DNA of 64,000 bases from NCBI GenBank assembly GCA_037013685.1, contig CM072897.1, positions 20,844,143 to 20,908,142 on the forward strand, written 5' to 3'. Below are positions 39,701 to 47,330 of the stretch, one piece after another. Position 1 is the first letter of the stretch, and every line of letters starts with the position of its first letter. A program made the position numbers and the translations under genes. A model generated the notes under the pieces. The model did not search any database. It was not told the origin of the DNA and saw only the letters and a list, made by a program, of their open reading frames with translations. The DNA is from Acridotheres tristis. Taxonomy: Eukaryota > Chordata > Aves > Passeriformes > Sturnidae.

Positions 39701-42700
39701 TTATAAGAATTTAAAGTTCAGTTCGTTTTCAGTTACATTTTAGTTGTAGGTAAAAGATGGACTGAAGAGTTATATTGGACATGCTGAGGACTCCATGGAT
39801 TCAACTTCTACACAGGATATGTAGCTCATAACTGATCTTTTGTTCCTTTATGCACACTTACTATTCCACAAGACAAACTACTCCTGCAAATTTTATCAGA
39901 ATCTTTTTTGCTTTAAACTCTTTCATAAATTACCATCCAAACAATTGTTCAGAGTACTGTATATGAAGATCTAAAAATGTGAATATCCTGTCACCTCTAC
40001 AGACCTCTTATTTGCCATTCAATTCTTCCAGGAACAAAGGGGTTTCCTTTGCATAAACTTTCTTACTACTGTGAATGGTAATACTTATCATTGGGCTATC
40101 TCAATCCAACCTAGAATATACTCAACCTTGGTACGGCAGTGGAATGTACTGAATTCTAAAACAAAGAACTATAGACCAGTTCAGGATAAAAGGAAAAACC
40201 AAAACTAGTCATACATCAATAAATCACCCCCCAAAAATTCATTATCTCAATCTTACTGTATTCAATTCTTGTTATATGCAGAACAGCTAATGAGGATTGA
40301 CAATTCCATGATTAATTCCCAATAACGGATGATTTAAAACTTCATCAATGCATTAAAACAAGAAGCTCCTCTGAGGCCAGCTATACCAATACTGTTGCAG
40401 AATGCTGTGGAGAAGTAGGGGGCTCACTCTAATAACCTGCTCAGGTATTTGTTCAATGTAAAATCATTTATAGAAAAGACAAGACAAAGACAAGCTGGAC
40501 AGTCTCCTACTGTCTACTCATCTTGCATCACCCAACCAGTGACCTAGACACCCCCACCATTACAGCTACAACAACTCCTTCCCTTCTCTCCAAGTGCGCC
40601 AGAGCACCAGCACCCACATACAAGGTACAAGGCAGTCATTTGGGTATATAAGTTTCCAGCATTCTCCCCCAGCTTTCAATACACAGTTTGCAAAGACTTC
40701 AGGTTTTTGTACTCAGTATTTGAACGGTAACCCCCAACAAAATCATGGGTCAGAACATCAGTGTTCCCGAGAAACTTATTAATTCCTTTTGTCCAGTGTT
40801 CTCTACCCATCTAAATGTCCTATTATTTAAACTTCATTTTTCTGTGACTGGCATAATATCGTCTCAAACTGCATTCCCATGGAAACAGCTGTCTCTGTAG
40901 TTCTAAGCAAAATATAAACACTTGCAAAAGTTTATATAAAGAGATTTAAAGACTGCAGTTTCAGAATCCAATATGAAAATGACAAACAATGGAACACACA
41001 CGTTTAAAATAACCGAGACACTGATAGTATCAGGATCTCATTGTGGCTACAGCCACAAGTTCTTCCTTCTAGGCAGCATCTCAGAATATGCCTTTCAGTC
41101 TTCCACTGACAGCTCTTACAGGCCAGCTGATTCATATCTTCTGTGACAGATGACACACATACACACAAGCTGGAATCCCCTGAGTAAATTCTCACTACAC
41201 CCTTGTATCCCAACAGTCTGGGTTACAGGCTTAGCTCACAACATCTCAACGTCTTCAGGAATCACCAGTCACTGCAGGGGGAACATTCACTTGGGAACAC
41301 CTTTATATACAGGATGGTGCATTCACACTCTCGCCTACTACAGTTCAAATGCAGAATGTCAGGACTAACTCACTCGCCAAAGCACAGGATGCAAATACCG
41401 ACTTGTAACAGTCAAGTTCCCGGAAAGTCAACACTTCATTTTGCTAACTTTATAATGGCAAAGGAACTTTCTACCCTCTCTCCACAGGACATAGCATGGA
41501 CTCCTGAGAAGGGTGAGCCTAGAACAGCTTACGCCTTATTGCATGGTTATGCCATATAGCGTTCTTGTTGTGAACATGCAAAGTCTGAAACAGACGCACA
41601 GAATATTCTGAGTTGGAAAGGACCCACAGGGACTATGGAGTCCAACTCTTACATGAATGGCCCGTACAGGAACTGAATCTGTGACCTTGTCATTCTTAGT
41701 ACCATGCTCTGACCAACTCAGCTAATCTCAGGCTCAACTGGTAACTGTCCTACACAGACAACGGTAGCCTATCTTCTCCTAACTGTTACTAGTTAGAAAA
41801 TTAGAGGTAGCTGAATGTGTTTAAAGCACACGCAGTGCCAATTATCAATCACAGCCTTCTAACAAACCTATACTGAAGGCTTGCTTCTCTATGGACAGGA
41901 TATGTTTAATATACAATGCATCAAAGGCAGCACTATCTGAGCTAACCAAGAAGAGCTATAAAAAGTCCCTCATGGTTTACTATACATTTGATCACTCCCC
42001 CACCCCCTGTAAATCACTGTTCTCTTGCTCCTCCTGAAGAAAACACCCATAAAGCTAAGTATGAAGTTCCACTTAACCCTGCGGCCATGCAGCCTTGCAA
42101 GTAGGTACCTGTCAGAGCTCAGTACCTACTGCACAGGAGAAAATCCTCCTCTTGAAGTACAGGATGAGATACTGGGGAGTTCTGGTCCTGAGCCACTTCC
42201 GAAGGGAGAGAGGGAAAACTGGCGTAAACGGGATGGCAAAGAATGAATGAAAGCATGTCAGGGTAGGATGGAAGGAGAGGTACCAAGTGCAAGTGAGATG
42301 GATAGAATTAAGGAGAATGTCAGAACAAGGGACAGTGCCAGGTAGTTTTTAAACAATGGTTCATGCCCTAGAGAAATAATGCTGGAGGAATAACATCTCA
42401 AAAGACGGTTACAATATATTCTGCAACATACGAACTCAGGAAGATACAATAAAACACTTTCTAAGTACATACATCAGGTTTTTTGGTATCTACATCCCCT
42501 CTACAGGAAACAGTAGTTGTTTTAACCCACATGCTACCGAACATGAAACTTTGGCAAGCTGAAACAAACTAGACTGCTTTTTAGCAAGTTCTACACCATG
42601 CCAAAAGATGCAACACTTTAATTCAAATACACTTTCAGCTGAGTAAGTCCTTTCTCAAAAAAGAACTATTTATTATAGCAAAACAAATCCAAATACTTGT

Positions 42701-45700
42701 TTGAGCCATTCTACACATTCTAGGAATAAATCCAGAACAACAGCATAAAAGACATCTTCAAGTTTCAGCTCATCACCATTAGACTGGTCCTCCTGACTTC
42801 ATTCTGCATTCAAAAAATGGATAAAAACATAGAAATGGTCATATTCTACTCTAGTTCAAGCTACATCTACAGCACATGATGGCAATGTGTTCCATACTGC
42901 CTTTTACCCACGTCATCAAAACATACACACACACACATATTCCATCCACTCTGGCTTCATGGACCAAAGCCCCAAAACACACTTTAACACCTGTGCTCAG
43001 CAATCATGGCATATTGGTGTTTGAGAAGCAAACTCTCAGAAATCCCTCTTTTTCAGCAACCTTAACTTGGTCTGCATCTCCTTGCTCAACAAGCCTCTCT
43101 GCATTGGAATTCCCACTAGTCCTTCAAGTTCCTGCTAGTTTCATGCAAGTTACTTGAAGACTTATTTTCAAGCCTTCATGCTTCACAAGTCAGGCTTCAG
43201 TTGAGGTGTAGACTACGACCTTGAATATACAATTAAAAGGTGATGAACAGTTGAAAAGAATATGATAATAATGCCAAAAAAATGCAGATTTAGATACTTG
43301 TGAAGGAAATTTGATAAACCTTTCCACAATTCCAAATGGATTGGCTACTGAAGTGAAATAGTTTCCGAACTTTACTTTACTGTACTACTTCCTACACAAT
43401 TTTTGCCCTAAACTCAAAAGTGCACCTTACTACACAAAAAGCAAGAGGCAGCATTCGAAGGTGCAATTGAAGAGTACATCAGTGCAATCTGACTATTAGC
43501 AACATGCTTACACACTCCACGAGGCAGAACCTGGGAATTATTATGAGCAAGCTTCCATGAACCACAGTAAGATAAAGCTGAAAAGTCAGCAGCTGCTGAG
43601 GGGGCACACTCTTTTTAGTTTACAGCCAAGTTTATCAATAATTCGTCTGCTGCAATTAAGGACCCTAAAAGCATGAATGCCAAAAGTAAAAAGGAATTTG
43701 CAACACACAGGAAAAAAAATACTATTTTCAAAACTTTTCTAAAGGCAAACCATTGCCTGCTGAGCAACTGTAATTTGAAAGAAAGTGCATTGATCACACT
43801 CCTTAGAAGTTGGCAAGTGAGAGTTTTCCCTTCAGAATACAGAGGCTCTAGAAGTAGAATCACTTAAAAAAAATGTTAAAGGTTACACAGCATTATTGAA
43901 AGCCTATGACAAAAACAAGTTTCTGGTTTCACTGGACCAAGCATAGGCATGGTCTGGTCACTCCAGCTGGCCACTGTCAGAGTTACTTGTGCAGCCATCA
44001 CCTTGACTTTGACATAATCCAAAAGCTTCCAGGTTCAGAGCTGATGCACTCCAGCTTTTCATCATTTTTATACTTACAAAGGGAGGAGAAAGTTAGTGGG
44101 ACAGCTAATGAAAGAATTTAAGTCCATTCATTCCCTTCCATTCATATCAGAAGCTGGCTCTCTGAGACACTTTGCTCAGAACACAGAATACTATGACTTG
44201 TGAGCACAATGCATTTCACTAGGGAGAATTAGACAAGCCTGGAAAACGTCCCATTATGCATCTCCCAACATGAAAACTCAAATTAGAAAGGATGCCACTT
44301 CATGGCTCTGTTCTCCAAAATCTGACAATTATAATCTCAACCATATCAGAGAATTCAATCAATTGGATACATTCACACCAAATCTGGCCAGGCAGAGTTG
44401 TGGCTGGTCTTAAAATTGAAAAAGTGAAAGCACAGTTATAATTCTACCACTGTCACTCCTGATGAATTAAAGAAGTTTTCCCAAACCTGACAGTATGGTA
44501 CAGTGATTGCAAACCATCCATGACTGGTTACTGAGATAATTTTTTCTGTTCTGTATGTAATTTTCTTATGTTTGTTTTGGAATTTGAATTGCAAAAGTGA
44601 AAGAATTTCTTCCTATTGTGTTGATATTCCTCGTTAAAAAACATTCTGCTGCTCTAGAATTGGAAATAAATGTTCATGTACAAACATGAATATACACTTG
44701 CACAAACATATGTTTTTGTTCACACATGTAAGCACTTCCAAATCTATCGAATATTTTCAAATGGACATTCAACTTGTGAATCACGGACAAGACATATTTC
44801 AAAGAAACACCTCCTCACATCTAATAAGTACTTACAATCCTGGAATTAATTATACGTAGCCAAACACCCCTGGGTATTCCATTTGTTTGTTTATTTGGTT
44901 TCACACAATTGGAAGAAAAATTACGTAGGCCTTTCTGTTCTGTCCTCTACCACCACACAGAGCTTTCATTTAACGTTCAAGAGATTAAAGAGGACTTACT
45001 AAGGTATTTAAAAATAGTCAATTATACCAACTGTCAAGCAACTGAGTTCAAGAACATTTTTCTGATATAATAATAACTAAAACATCCGAATTTGCACTGC
45101 TTTATTACTGCAAAACAAAACTCGTAACTGTAATGTTTACTTAATACCCAGCACATCCACACTCCTGAGATGTACCAGAGCAAGACCAAGACACATTCAT
45201 GCTACATGGAATTATACTTCCATTTAGCAGACAAGAGTAAATTTAATTATTTTAAATGCTGATGCAATCTTTGAGCGCTGTTCTTCTCAAAAATTAACAG
45301 AAAAGAACAGGAGTACTTTAGCACATTATATCCAAAATTAGGCTCAAGTACAGCTCAACTGCAGTGCTAAGATGTCATCTAGTCACTGCTGAGCACACAC
45401 AATAGCATCAAAATATTCAAATATCCCTGCTGCCTTCCAGCTATTCAGTTAGAAACAGCCCCCCCAAAAAGTCATATCCTTGTCTCCAATGCTAAGTGAA
45501 AAAGCAGGTGTGCATGTCTGTACCTACAGACTTTCAGGTGTATACAAACCAATCTTAACAAAAACTCAAATCGCATAGATGCCCAACTGTTTTGAAACAG
45601 TGAAACAAGACTCCTAACACCTTAGAAACAAATATGTCAATATGTGTATTTCATTGCTGTTTCCAAAAGTTATTTGGATAACAGAAATAATTGGGGGAAA

Positions 45701-46480
45701 TCACCAATGTCTCATGGATGGGTTTTTTCCCTATGCCAACTAGCACACAGTGAATGTTTTGTTACTCTCCAAAAACAGAATTCAGAGTGCAGCCACCTGA
45801 TTACACAGCTAGTTAAGAATCTGATTCCTAATCAAAACTCAAGAGAGATGAAATAAAAATATGAAACATTTGCTTCAATAATGTAGAATTTTTCTTCCTC
45901 CACATAAATATCCAGACCCCCCATTTCTGGAAGTGCTGAGAGGACAGTGGGCAGCAGAGAAGCTGAAGCCTTGGGACACAAGGAGAAACAAGCCCCAAAA
46001 CACCTTCCCAAAACCAAACAGAAGATGGCACCTACAGAAAAAGAATGACAATCCACAGCCCCACAGGTGCCTCCCCTTTGCCATCCCCCTTGCCTGCATG
46101 TTTTTAGGGTGTCAAAACACAGTACCTTTGCCTTTCCCGGCAGCGCTGCTGCCAACCGAGGAGGATGCCTGGGAATCCTTCTTCAATCTCTTGCTCTGAG
46201 GTCTGACGCTGGACCTGAGGAAATGATGCTGGTCCTGGCTCTGGGAGGGCTGGAGAGACGCAGGGGCTGGTGACAAGTTGGGATTTGGTGGGGGGCTGCT
46301 GGTAGTGTTGCTATTAATGATCTTCTCTTCTTTCTTTGTGCTGCTGCTGCCTGGAGTTGCCTCTCCTCCTCCTCCTCCTCCTGCCCCTTCTTCTTCCAGG
46401 GACTCCTCATCTCCTCCTGCTCTCTTGCCCAGCTTTTTCACCCCTTCCTCCCCGCTGCTCTCTCCCAGTTTCACTGTCAT
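6608..46480 (-). CDS. CRAMP1: CRAMP1, cramped chromatin regulator homolog (whole gene, 20 coding exons)
   Basis: This is a nuclear SANT-domain protein related to Drosophila cramped, a Polycomb-group gene; the vertebrate protein is linked to control of linker-histone genes. Twenty coding exons join in frame to 3966 nt (1321 codons plus stop), against about 1270 residues in human from memory. Order: acidic, Gly/Ser/Pro-rich N-terminus (residues 1-160); SANT/Myb-like domain (162-233) with the tryptophans of VRRQWESW and RTWHK; a conserved block through residue 376; a long Ser/Pro-rich region holding a conserved [13 protein letters not shown] motif (727-739); and a conserved C-terminus ending DLSQ. 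The start ATG lies one base after a splice acceptor with a long pyrimidine tract, so the 5' UTR sits in an upstream exon. Unusual introns: one U12-type (exons 8-9) and one GC-AG (exons 10-11). The gene is head-to-head with IFT140, as in human. Assignment rests on recognised protein sequence across all exons. Confidence 0.96.
6825..7300 (-). mobile_element. CR1 LINE fragment in CRAMP1 intron 19
   Basis: It begins with the reversed CR1 3' end (GTTGGAAGGGACATC) and continues with CTTGTCCTGAGAAGAGTCTGG and CCTCTCCTCATATGA, both standard CR1 body sequence. Same orientation as CRAMP1. The right end is approximate. Confidence 0.8.
7635..8310 (-). mobile_element. CR1 LINE fragment in CRAMP1 intron 19
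   Basis: The start GAGACTGGAAGGGACCTGAA and later GACATGGTCTCACAGCAGG and ATCACGCTCAGCTTGTG follow the CR1 body in reverse. It is diverged, so the far end is uncertain and could reach about 8440. Confidence 0.75.
9044..9189 (-). CDS. CRAMP1: CRAMP1 coding exon 19 (residues 1219-1267)
   Basis: It encodes [17 protein letters not shown] and [20 protein letters not shown] then SLADVAE. This is one of the most conserved parts of the C-terminus. Acceptor TTCTTTGTAG|CC and donor GCAGAG|GTATGC. Confidence 0.96.
9842..10006 (-). CDS. CRAMP1: CRAMP1 coding exon 18 (residues 1164-1219)
   Basis: It encodes [20 protein letters not shown] and [20 protein letters not shown], ending SSLF. Acceptor GGCTTTCAG|GT and donor TTCT|GTAAGT. 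A second strong donor, CCA|GTAAGT, lies 31 bases further on at 9810-9809; using it would shift the frame. Confidence 0.94.
10323..10557 (-). CDS. CRAMP1: CRAMP1 coding exon 17 (residues 1086-1164)
   Basis: It encodes [40 protein letters not shown] and [15 protein letters not shown]. The last two blocks are highly conserved. Acceptor TTGTGATAG|GG and donor TACA|GTAAGT; phase 0 in, phase 1 out. Confidence 0.95.
11854..11922 (-). CDS. CRAMP1: CRAMP1 coding exon 16, 23 codons (residues 1063-1085)
   Basis: A short symmetric exon encoding [20 protein letters not shown] then GFQ. The RPEQ segment and the flanking phases match the vertebrate protein, but the rest has diverged. Acceptor GTTGCAG|GGC and donor CAG|GTACAT. 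It is more GC-rich than its neighbours. Confidence 0.88.
12473..12651 (-). CDS. CRAMP1: CRAMP1 coding exon 15 (residues 1003-1062)
   Basis: It encodes [15 protein letters not shown] and a Pro/Asp/Val-rich stretch to ITTVE. Acceptor TCACCCAAG|GT and donor GTGGAG|GTCAGA. The frame stays open past the donor into the intron for five residues only. Confidence 0.93.
13293..13397 (-). CDS. CRAMP1: CRAMP1 coding exon 14 (residues 968-1003)
   Basis: It encodes [20 protein letters not shown] then [15 protein letters not shown], all recognisable CRAMP1 sequence. Acceptor TTCCCCCCAG|GG and donor TCTA|GTAAGT. Phase 1 at both ends, so skipping would keep frame. Confidence 0.94.
14087..14168 (-). CDS. CRAMP1: CRAMP1 coding exon 13 (residues 941-968)
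   Basis: It encodes [15 protein letters not shown] followed by [13 protein letters not shown]. Acceptor CACATAG|AGA and donor ACAG|GTGAGT. Phase 0 in, phase 1 out. Confidence 0.94.
15397..15471 (-). CDS. CRAMP1: CRAMP1 coding exon 12, 25 codons (residues 916-940)
   Basis: It encodes [20 protein letters not shown] then PLVVQ, a basic conserved segment that could be a nuclear-localisation or DNA-contact patch (inference). Acceptor TTGTCCAG|ATG and donor CAG|GTCAGA. Symmetric phase 0-0, so skipping would keep frame. Confidence 0.94.
16127..16308 (-). CDS. CRAMP1: CRAMP1 coding exon 11 (residues 855-915)
   Basis: It encodes [16 protein letters not shown], then [19 protein letters not shown] and [16 protein letters not shown], which are conserved in vertebrate CRAMP1. 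Acceptor CTTCTAG|GT and donor AGT|GTAAGT; phase 1 in, phase 0 out. Confidence 0.95.
17305..17528 (-). mobile_element. CR1 3'-end fragment in CRAMP1 intron 10
   Basis: It opens with ATAGAATCAC and TTGGTTGGAAGGGACATTC, followed by CCATCCAACCTGGCCTTGAA and AGAATTTCTTCCTAATGT, all diagnostic of the CR1 tail in reverse. Confidence 0.9.
17651..18187 (+). mobile_element. Solo LTR of an avian endogenous retrovirus, in CRAMP1 intron 10
   Basis: A single LTR-like block starting TGTGCTAGTTCAGG and ending GGTTAAACCATGACA (TG...CA ends), with AATAAA at 18096-18101 followed by the usual U5 stretch. The pattern of motifs matches a common avian LTR family. No internal viral genes adjoin it, so it is a solo LTR. 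I see no clear target-site duplication. It is antisense to CRAMP1. Confidence 0.8.
18467..18641 (-). CDS. CRAMP1: CRAMP1 coding exon 10 (residues 797-855), ends in a GC donor
   Basis: It encodes [20 protein letters not shown] then [16 protein letters not shown] and a Ser-rich end. Acceptor TTTTCAG|ACG. The only donor that keeps frame with exon 11 is CAG|GCGAGT, a GC-type donor. The nearby GT four bases on would break the frame. Confidence 0.93.
20487..20557 (+). mobile_element. CR1 tail remnant in CRAMP1 intron 9
   Basis: GATTAGATGGTCTTCCAAGG then TCCCTTCCAACATGG is the last part of the CR1 3' end. The copy is only about 70 bases long, probably from 5' truncation. Confidence 0.75.
20834..22093 (-). 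CDS. CRAMP1: CRAMP1 coding exon 9, large exon (residues 377-796)
   Basis: The 1260-nt exon opens with [12 protein letters not shown] and continues with [20 protein letters not shown] and [14 protein letters not shown], which are strongly conserved. A poorly conserved Ser/Pro-rich stretch follows, then a second conserved motif [20 protein letters not shown] at residues 727-746 and [17 protein letters not shown] near the end. The acceptor TTTTTTAG|CGT has a U12-like branch motif 14 nt upstream. Donor CCA|GTAAGT, phase 0 at both ends. Confidence 0.96.
23120..23201 (-). CDS. CRAMP1: CRAMP1 coding exon 8 (residues 349-376), upstream of a U12-type intron
   Basis: It encodes [20 protein letters not shown] then ALHEVRV, probably helical. 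Acceptor TTGCAG|G. The donor is GTATCCTTTT, an exact match to the minor-spliceosome consensus rather than the usual GTRAGT form. Ending at GTT keeps the conserved V before RKTLEE in exon 9. Confidence 0.94.
24256..24379 (-). CDS. CRAMP1: CRAMP1 coding exon 7 (residues 308-349)
   Basis: It encodes [32 protein letters not shown] and SLAQNPRLR. This continues the conserved region C-terminal to the SANT domain. Acceptor CCATTCAG|GT and donor CTTAG|GTAATG; phase 1 in, phase 2 out. Confidence 0.95.
25068..25153 (-). CDS. CRAMP1: CRAMP1 coding exon 6 (residues 279-308)
   Basis: It encodes [20 protein letters not shown] then LKKLCDPDG. Acceptor ATATCCAG|GG and donor ATG|GTGAGT. A long CR1 copy begins about 40-50 bases upstream of this acceptor, so the branch-site region borders repeat DNA. 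Confidence 0.95.
25200..26148 (+). mobile_element. CR1 LINE fragment in CRAMP1 intron 5
   Basis: The stretch runs from the CR1 body (GCAAAATTGGGAGAAGG, AGAGAGACCTCAGCAAATG) through ACAAAGAAAAGTGCCAGATT and GGTCTGGAGAAAAGGAGACT to the tail TTCTGTGATTCTGGG. The reverse-transcriptase frame is broken. Its left edge lies 40-50 bases upstream of the exon 6 acceptor. Confidence 0.88.
27462..27487 (+). repeat. Short ATT/ATC trinucleotide repeat
   Basis: A run of TTATTATTATCATCATCAT in intron 5. Small and imperfect. Confidence 0.6.
27960..28115 (+). repeat. A-rich low-complexity tracts in CRAMP1 intron 5
   Basis: Two runs of A broken by C (around 27962-27995 and 28074-28116). On the minus strand these are T-rich. 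No source element was recognised. Confidence 0.7.
29105..29556 (+). mobile_element. CR1 LINE fragment in CRAMP1 intron 5
   Basis: GCTGAGAAGGCTCAGCCTGG and AGAAAAGGAGGCTCAGGGGG, then AACTCCCTGACAGGAGGGGA, and a tail with GGACTTGATGAT and ATTCTATGATTTT. It ends about 270 bases from exon 5. Confidence 0.9.
29828..29876 (-). CDS. CRAMP1: CRAMP1 coding exon 5, 49-nt micro-exon (residues 263-279)
   Basis: A very short exon encoding [17 protein letters not shown]. Acceptor CTGAAAAG|GT is weak and lacks a good pyrimidine tract just upstream; donor GG|GTAAGT is strong. It was found by reading the minus strand between exons 4 and 6 for the expected segment, and its phase fits both neighbours. Confidence 0.92.
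31385..31762 (+). mobile_element. CR1 3' fragment in CRAMP1 intron 4
   Basis: It includes CATCCCTGGAAATGTTCAAG, GCCAGGTTGGATGGGGGTTC and AAGGTCCCTTCCAATCCAAA, the standard CR1 3' end, closing with CTATAGTTCTGTGAG. Confidence 0.9.
32344..32427 (-). CDS. CRAMP1: CRAMP1 coding exon 4 (residues 235-263)
   Basis: It encodes [20 protein letters not shown] followed by ELRKKIGG, directly C-terminal to the SANT domain. Acceptor TTTCTAG|TG and donor GGAT|GTGAGT. Phase 1 in and phase 1 out join correctly to the flanking exons. It is too short to stand out as an open frame. Confidence 0.94.
33455..33560 (+). repeat. Left copy of a long direct repeat flanking a CR1 element
   Basis: It shares AGCTTTGCATTCCTT, a C/T-rich middle, ATTTCTCC-T-ATGAGTT and a following T-rich run with 34346-34425. 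It begins with a perfect palindrome, ATTGTAC-ACA-GTACAAT (33455-33471), and has about 18 extra bases after the palindrome compared with the right copy. Confidence 0.75.
33575..34339 (+). mobile_element. CR1 LINE fragment with a 129-codon open reverse-transcriptase segment
   Basis: An open frame at 33688-34077 reads as CR1 reverse transcriptase C-terminal sequence ([57 protein letters not shown]), then is broken. The tail ends TTGATTCTGTGA at about 34339. It lies in CRAMP1 intron 3, antisense to the gene, between two copies of a long direct repeat. Confidence 0.93.
34346..34425 (+). repeat. Right copy of the long direct repeat flanking the CR1
   Basis: It starts with ATTGTAC-T-GTACAAT (34346-34360), then AGCTTTGCATTCCTT, TTTCC, CCATTTCTCCCTGATGAGTT and a T run. 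By eye it is mostly identical to the left copy, with scattered substitutions and one indel. Only about six bases separate it from the CR1 tail. Confidence 0.75.
35265..35435 (+). mobile_element. CR1 3' fragment in CRAMP1 intron 3
   Basis: GTGGACTCCCTGAAGTCTCC, GAGCAACCTGGTCTAGTGGA and GCAGGGGATGGAATGGGACA are CR1 3' sequence. It ends about 70 bases short of the exon 3 donor. Confidence 0.88.
35504..35657 (-). CDS. CRAMP1: CRAMP1 coding exon 3 (residues 184-235), rest of SANT domain
   Basis: It encodes [20 protein letters not shown] through [16 protein letters not shown], the second and third helices of the SANT fold. This is among the best conserved parts of the family. Acceptor TTTCTTCAG|CATGG and donor ATG|GTTAGT. 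A CR1 tail ends about 70 bases past the donor. Confidence 0.96.
37088..37281 (-). CDS. CRAMP1: CRAMP1 coding exon 2 (residues 119-183), start of SANT domain
   Basis: It encodes a Gly/Ser/Pro linker, then [19 protein letters not shown] and [18 protein letters not shown], the first helix of the SANT domain. The acceptor is a tandem CAGCAG, so exon starts at 37281 or 37278 are both possible and differ by one alanine. The donor is GAG|GTACAC, phase 0. Confidence 0.95.
41595..41735 (-). mobile_element. tRNA-Ile/CR1 chimeric SINE, TguSINE1-like
   Basis: Read on the minus strand, it starts with a degenerate tRNA-Ile-like head (TTAGCTGAGTTGGTCAGAGC, then CTGTACGGGCCA at 41669-41658). It continues into a CR1-type tail (AGAGTTGGACTCC, GGGTCCTTTCCAACTCAGA). 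This head-tail structure is that of TguSINE1, a CR1-mobilised SINE known in passerines. It supports a songbird source. Confidence 0.8.
42919..42934 (+). repeat. Short (AC)n microsatellite
   Basis: ACATACACACACACACAT in CRAMP1 intron 1; about seven AC units. Confidence 0.6.
46126..46480 (-). CDS. CRAMP1: CRAMP1 coding exon 1 (residues 1-119)
   Basis: It begins [13 protein letters not shown], the conserved CRAMP1 start, and encodes the acidic N-terminus, a run of six glycines from a (TCC)n tract, and the conserved segment [16 protein letters not shown]. The exon itself starts at 46481, one base before the ATG, after an acceptor with a long C/T tract. The donor is GTACTG after ...GGCAAAG, and the exon ends in phase 1. 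Confidence 0.95.
46363..46385 (-). repeat. (GGA)n trinucleotide run coding for polyglycine in CRAMP1
   Basis: The plus strand shows CTCCTCCTCCTCCTCCTCC; on the coding strand it gives six consecutive GGA glycine codons after EEEGAG. It could vary in length between individuals. Confidence 0.8.
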
Positions 46481-46559
46481 CCTGCGGGGGAGCAGAGGGA
46501 GAAAAGAGGGGGGCACACAGTCAGGCCAGGGAGCCCCCGGGGAGGCACAGAAACCCCTG

Positions 46560-47260
46560 GGCTGAGAGGGGAGAAGTTTAGCTGCAGAAATTCCTCTCAA
46601 CATGGCCGCCGTTGTTTGTTACTAAATCCCCTTTCGTTTGCTGTCCCGACCCAACAACCTGTGCCGAGGGCGGGAGGGGGAAAGCCTCGCCACAACCCCC
46701 CCCAAAGCGGCCCAAACGGCAGCCAGGCCCCCCCCCGGTAGTCCCCTGTCTCCGTTCCGAAGGGCTCCGGGCCGCCTTTGGCCGAGAAATCGCCCGGCCA
46801 AACTCGGGCGTGTGGCAGCGCTCGCCAGCGCCGGAGGAGAGGCAGCCGCTTGGCCGGCGGAGCAGAACGGAGCGGGGAAGTGCTGCTCCCCCATCCCATC
46901 CCACCCCTCCGCGGTTCCCGGGCCCGGGGCTCTCCTCTCTCCTCACCGCGGAGCCGCGGCTCGGCCCGCCGCGGGGGGGGGATCCATGCTGCTGGATGCG
47001 GCGGCGGCTTCTCCTCCTATGTGTATGTGTCTGGGGCTGGGACTGGCCGAGGCTACCGAGGTTCCCGCTCCCCTCCGCCCCCACCCCGCACCTCCTCGCG
47101 CTCCTTCCCGCCGGGCAGCCCCGACCCCGCCGCCCCCGCCGACGGCAGCACCGTGGGCCGGGTCTGTTCTGTCACTGGCAACGGGCAGGGACCGGCTCCC
47201 CAGGCCCGCACCCCTGCCCGCCGCCTCTGCTGGGAGAGAATTAATGCCACCCCATTTTCC
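46560..47260. promoter_or_regulatory. CpG island just upstream of CRAMP1 coding exon 1
   Basis: GC-rich and CpG-dense block beginning about 80 bases upstream of the coding exon. It includes a GCCATGTT motif like a YY1 site near 46605 and a possible minus-strand donor near 46934. It may hold an alternative CRAMP1 transcription start. It ends at a T/G-rich low-complexity tract. Confidence 0.55.
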
Positions 47261-47270
47261 CCCTTTTTTC

Positions 47271-47330
47271 TTTCTTTCTTTTTTTTTTTTTTGTTGTTGT
47301 TTTTTTGTTTTGTTTTGTTTGTTTTTTCTT
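47271..47330 (+). repeat. T/G-rich low-complexity tract
   Basis: Long T runs with interspersed G between the CpG island and more ordinary sequence. On the minus strand it is a poly-A-rich tract within the CRAMP1 5' intron. Confidence 0.75.

Larger units (their letters stand above)
37282..46125 (-). other. CRAMP1 coding intron 1 (8.8 kb)
   Basis: The longest intron traced in the gene. Apart from the SINE at 41595-41735 and short CA/TA-rich patches (38570-38600, 42919-42934) I recognise nothing in it. Open frames within it are short and lack splice or family support. Confidence 0.6.

Noticed and set aside
41658..41735. tRNA-Ile gene on the minus strand
   Set aside because: The anticodon region and B box are mutated and the segment runs directly into a CR1-type tail. 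It is the head of a SINE, not a working tRNA gene.
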